Shown: piece after piece, positions 5,563 to 6,436 of the stretch | Layout: every line of letters starts with the position of its first letter | Position numbering within the stretch: the first letter of the stretch is position 1 | Source of the DNA: Bacteroidota bacterium | GTDB lineage: Bacteria; Bacteroidota; Ignavibacteria; SZUA-365 | Direction of reading: 5' to 3' | Length of the DNA: 6,436 bases | NCBI GenBank assembly: GCA_018224415.1 | Contig: JAGTUZ010000276.1 | Coordinates: 1 to 6,436 of the forward strand | The notes under the pieces: generated by a model | Told to the model about the DNA's origin: nothing | The model's input: the letters and a program-made list of their open reading frames with translations, nothing else | Database searches by the model: none | Made by a program: the position numbers and the translations under genes

Positions 5563-6033
5563 TCAGACGAGCTTGGCCAGCTCTTTCTTTACTTCGTCGT
5601 AATTCGGTTCGATCCCCGGGTTCTCGGCGATCCACTTGTAGCGCACGACCCCGTCGGCATCGAGGATGAACACCGAGCGTTGGGCGGCGGTGTAGCCCGT
5701 CATTCCGGCGAAATCCGGCAGCGCGACGCCATAGGCATCGACGGCCTCACGGCGATAGTCCGAGAGCAGCGGAAACTGCAGGGAGTTGCGCTCCTTGAAC
5801 GCGTCATTGGAGAACGGGGCATCGACGCTGATGCCAACGATGTTGGCGTTCAGATCGTTGAGCTCTGCCATCGAATCGCGGAACGTACAGAGTTCCTTTT
5901 CGCAGGGGCCGGTGAAGGCGCCGGGGAAAAATGCCAGCACGGTGCTGCGGCCCTTGAAATCCGAAAGGGACTTCGACTCGCGCGAGGTGTCGACGAGGGA
6001 AAAATCAGGTGCGGGAGTTCCGACTTCAATCAT
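5563..6033 (-). CDS. Peroxiredoxin, AhpE/redoxin type
   Basis: A 156-residue thioredoxin-fold peroxidase (AhpC/TSA-redoxin domain) expected to reduce peroxides in the cytoplasm. The active-site segment FFPGAFTGPCEKELCTFRD (35-53) contains T41, peroxidatic C44 and a second cysteine, C49, well placed to resolve it; R119 is the conserved arginine. The PGAFTG form resembles AhpE-like proteins, while the cysteine spacing is that of Bcp/PrxQ, so thioredoxin or another dithiol donor is plausible. The ATG at 6033 has AAGGAG 5 nt upstream and the protein opens with the family-typical VGTPAPDFSL. The dodecin gene ends 54 nt upstream and a strong hairpin lies 7 nt downstream. It is a distant homologue of the Bcp protein encoded next to it, not a recent duplicate. 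Confidence 0.95.
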   Translation of the reverse strand: MIEVGTPAPDFSLVDTSRESKSLSDFKGRSTVLAFFPGAFTGPCEKELCTFRDSMAELNDLNANIVGISVDAPFSNDAFKERNSLQFPLLSDYRREAVDAYGVALPDFAGMTGYTAAQRSVFILDADGVVRYKWIAENPGIEPNYDEVKKELAKLV

Positions 6034-6052
6034 GTATGCTCCTTGATGGACA

Positions 6053-6073
6053 GCGTCCCTGCGAGAGGGACGC
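6053..6073. other. Intercistronic hairpin between the dodecin and peroxiredoxin genes
   Basis: GCGTCCCT (6053-6060) pairs perfectly with AGGGACGC (6066-6073) around a 5-nt loop, 20 nt before the peroxiredoxin start. On the minus strand no U-tract follows it; a U6 run at 6084-6079 comes before it instead. It could adjust relative expression or mRNA stability in a dicistronic transcript, and is unlikely to be a full terminator. Confidence 0.4.
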
Positions 6074-6087
6074 GGGTGAAAAAACCG

Positions 6088-6288
6088 TTATTTCGCGCGG
6101 CAGCCGACCTTGATGGAAACCTGGTGTTCGACGGTGTCGTCGTCGACCATGCGGCCGCGCATGGAAAGAACCTCGAACCAGGCGACCTCGACGGTCTGCG
6201 ATATCTGTTTGAGACCGACCTGGATGGCGGCCTCGATGCTTTCGGTGGAAATACCGACCACTTCTTTGTACTCGAATGCGGATGACAT
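6088..6288 (-). CDS. Dodecin family flavin-binding protein
   Basis: A 66-residue protein, the usual size of dodecins, which assemble into hollow dodecamers that bind flavins (riboflavin, FMN or FAD, depending on the organism) for storage or protection from photoreduction. The sequence shows the family pattern: KEVVGIST (8-15), a helix SIEAAIQVGLKQISQT (17-32), the strand VEVAWFEV (33-40) with W37 as the likely flavin-stacking tryptophan, and a closing strand around Q56 (HQVSIKVG). The ATG at 6288 has AAGGAG 5 nt upstream; an in-frame ATG five codons earlier (6303) has no comparable site. It is followed by a peroxiredoxin gene 54 nt downstream, probably in the same transcript. Which flavin it binds cannot be told from the sequence. 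Confidence 0.93.
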   Translation of the reverse strand: MSSAFEYKEVVGISTESIEAAIQVGLKQISQTVEVAWFEVLSMRGRMVDDDTVEHQVSIKVGCRAK

Positions 6289-6403
6289 GAGTGCTCCTTG
6301 CAAAAAAGAATAACATGAAACGGGTCGCCGTGGGTTCCAGCTCCCGGAGATATTGTTTGTTCAGGCGGTCAACGTCTGCTGCGACAACGATTCGCAGCCG
6401 GGA
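6289..6403 (-). promoter_or_regulatory. Upstream region of the dodecin gene, weak promoter candidate
   Basis: This non-coding stretch should carry the start signal for the dodecin transcript. TGTTATTCT on the minus strand (6317-6309) resembles an extended -10 element without a recognisable -35, and would leave a leader of only about a dozen bases holding AAGGAG. A 7-bp hairpin, GCTGCGA (6378-6384) with TCGCAGC (6392-6398), lies just past the stop of the right-edge gene and has no U-tract. Neither signal is strong. Confidence 0.25.
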
Positions 6404-6436
6404 TCACTTGCCGTCGAGATAGTAACGCGTGACATA
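6404..6436 (-). CDS. Probable C-terminal end of an unidentified protein (partial, cut by window edge)
   Basis: Reading from the right edge on the minus strand gives YVTRYYLDGK followed by TGA at 6406-6404. The codons (GTC, ACG, CTC, GAC, GGC, AAG) end mostly in G or C, like the neighbouring genes, and a small hairpin follows the stop. Ten residues are too few to identify a family. The other two frames also stay open briefly from the edge, so even the frame is not certain. Confidence 0.3.
   Translation of the reverse strand, partial: YVTRYYLDGK

Noticed and set aside
6079..6120. U6 run just after the dodecin stop as an intrinsic terminator
   Set aside because: No hairpin worth the name precedes it on the minus strand; the strong hairpin at 6053-6073 comes after it, which is the wrong order.
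1..6436. CRISPR arrays, tRNA or rRNA genes, insertion sequences, phage or toxin-antitoxin genes
   Set aside because: No regularly spaced repeats, structural RNA signatures, transposase motifs or terminal inverted repeats were seen; the genes are ordinary metabolic and redox genes with uniform codon style.

Overview
This is a GC-rich bacterial window in which every gene I can support lies on the minus strand, so transcription runs from the right edge to the left. Nine complete protein genes are present, plus what is probably the last ten codons of a tenth at the right edge. There are no rRNAs, tRNAs, CRISPR arrays, insertion sequences or plus-strand genes. Most starts have a good Shine-Dalgarno sequence (AAGGAG, GGAGG or similar). 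That argues against typical Bacteroidia, which use such sites rarely. The gene content (tetrahydrobiopterin-type pterin genes, dodecin, two small peroxiredoxins) would suit a GC-rich member of the Chlorobi/Ignavibacteria/Bacteroidota neighbourhood. This placement is a weak inference, since no marker gene is present.

Region by region, in transcription order. (1) 6404-6436: probable C-terminal end of an unknown protein. (2) 6288-5563: a dodecin flavin-storage protein, then an AhpE/redoxin-type peroxiredoxin, ending in a perfect 12-bp hairpin that looks like a terminator. (3) 5375-4327: a Bcp/PrxQ peroxiredoxin followed 8 nt later by a DUF3501 protein. (4) 4259-1768: a very tight four-gene operon of 6-pyruvoyl-tetrahydropterin synthase, GTP cyclohydrolase I, and two paralogous short-chain dehydrogenases. 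Its junctions are ATGA overlap, 1-nt gap and GTGA overlap. (5) 1592-84: leucyl aminopeptidase (M17, PepA) behind a plausible promoter and a short 5' leader.

The most interesting unit is the four-gene pterin operon. GTP cyclohydrolase I makes 7,8-dihydroneopterin triphosphate. The synthase has the CX5HGH motif and the residue register of the animal tetrahydrobiopterin enzyme, not the CX3HGH motif of the queuosine enzyme QueD. The two reductases occupy the place where sepiapterin reductase, itself a short-chain dehydrogenase, would be expected. The simplest reading is a complete bacterial route from GTP to tetrahydrobiopterin or a stereoisomer, with the two carbonyl reductions possibly split between two enzymes. 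The reductase assignments are inferred from context. The right half of the window is a redox/peroxide-defence and flavin-handling neighbourhood.

Intergenic regions are short. They hold a (CGTGCA)n palindromic tract at 1713-1735, a 16-bp tandem repeat at 5488-5519 next to the terminator, and several small hairpins. No gap exceeds 300 bases.
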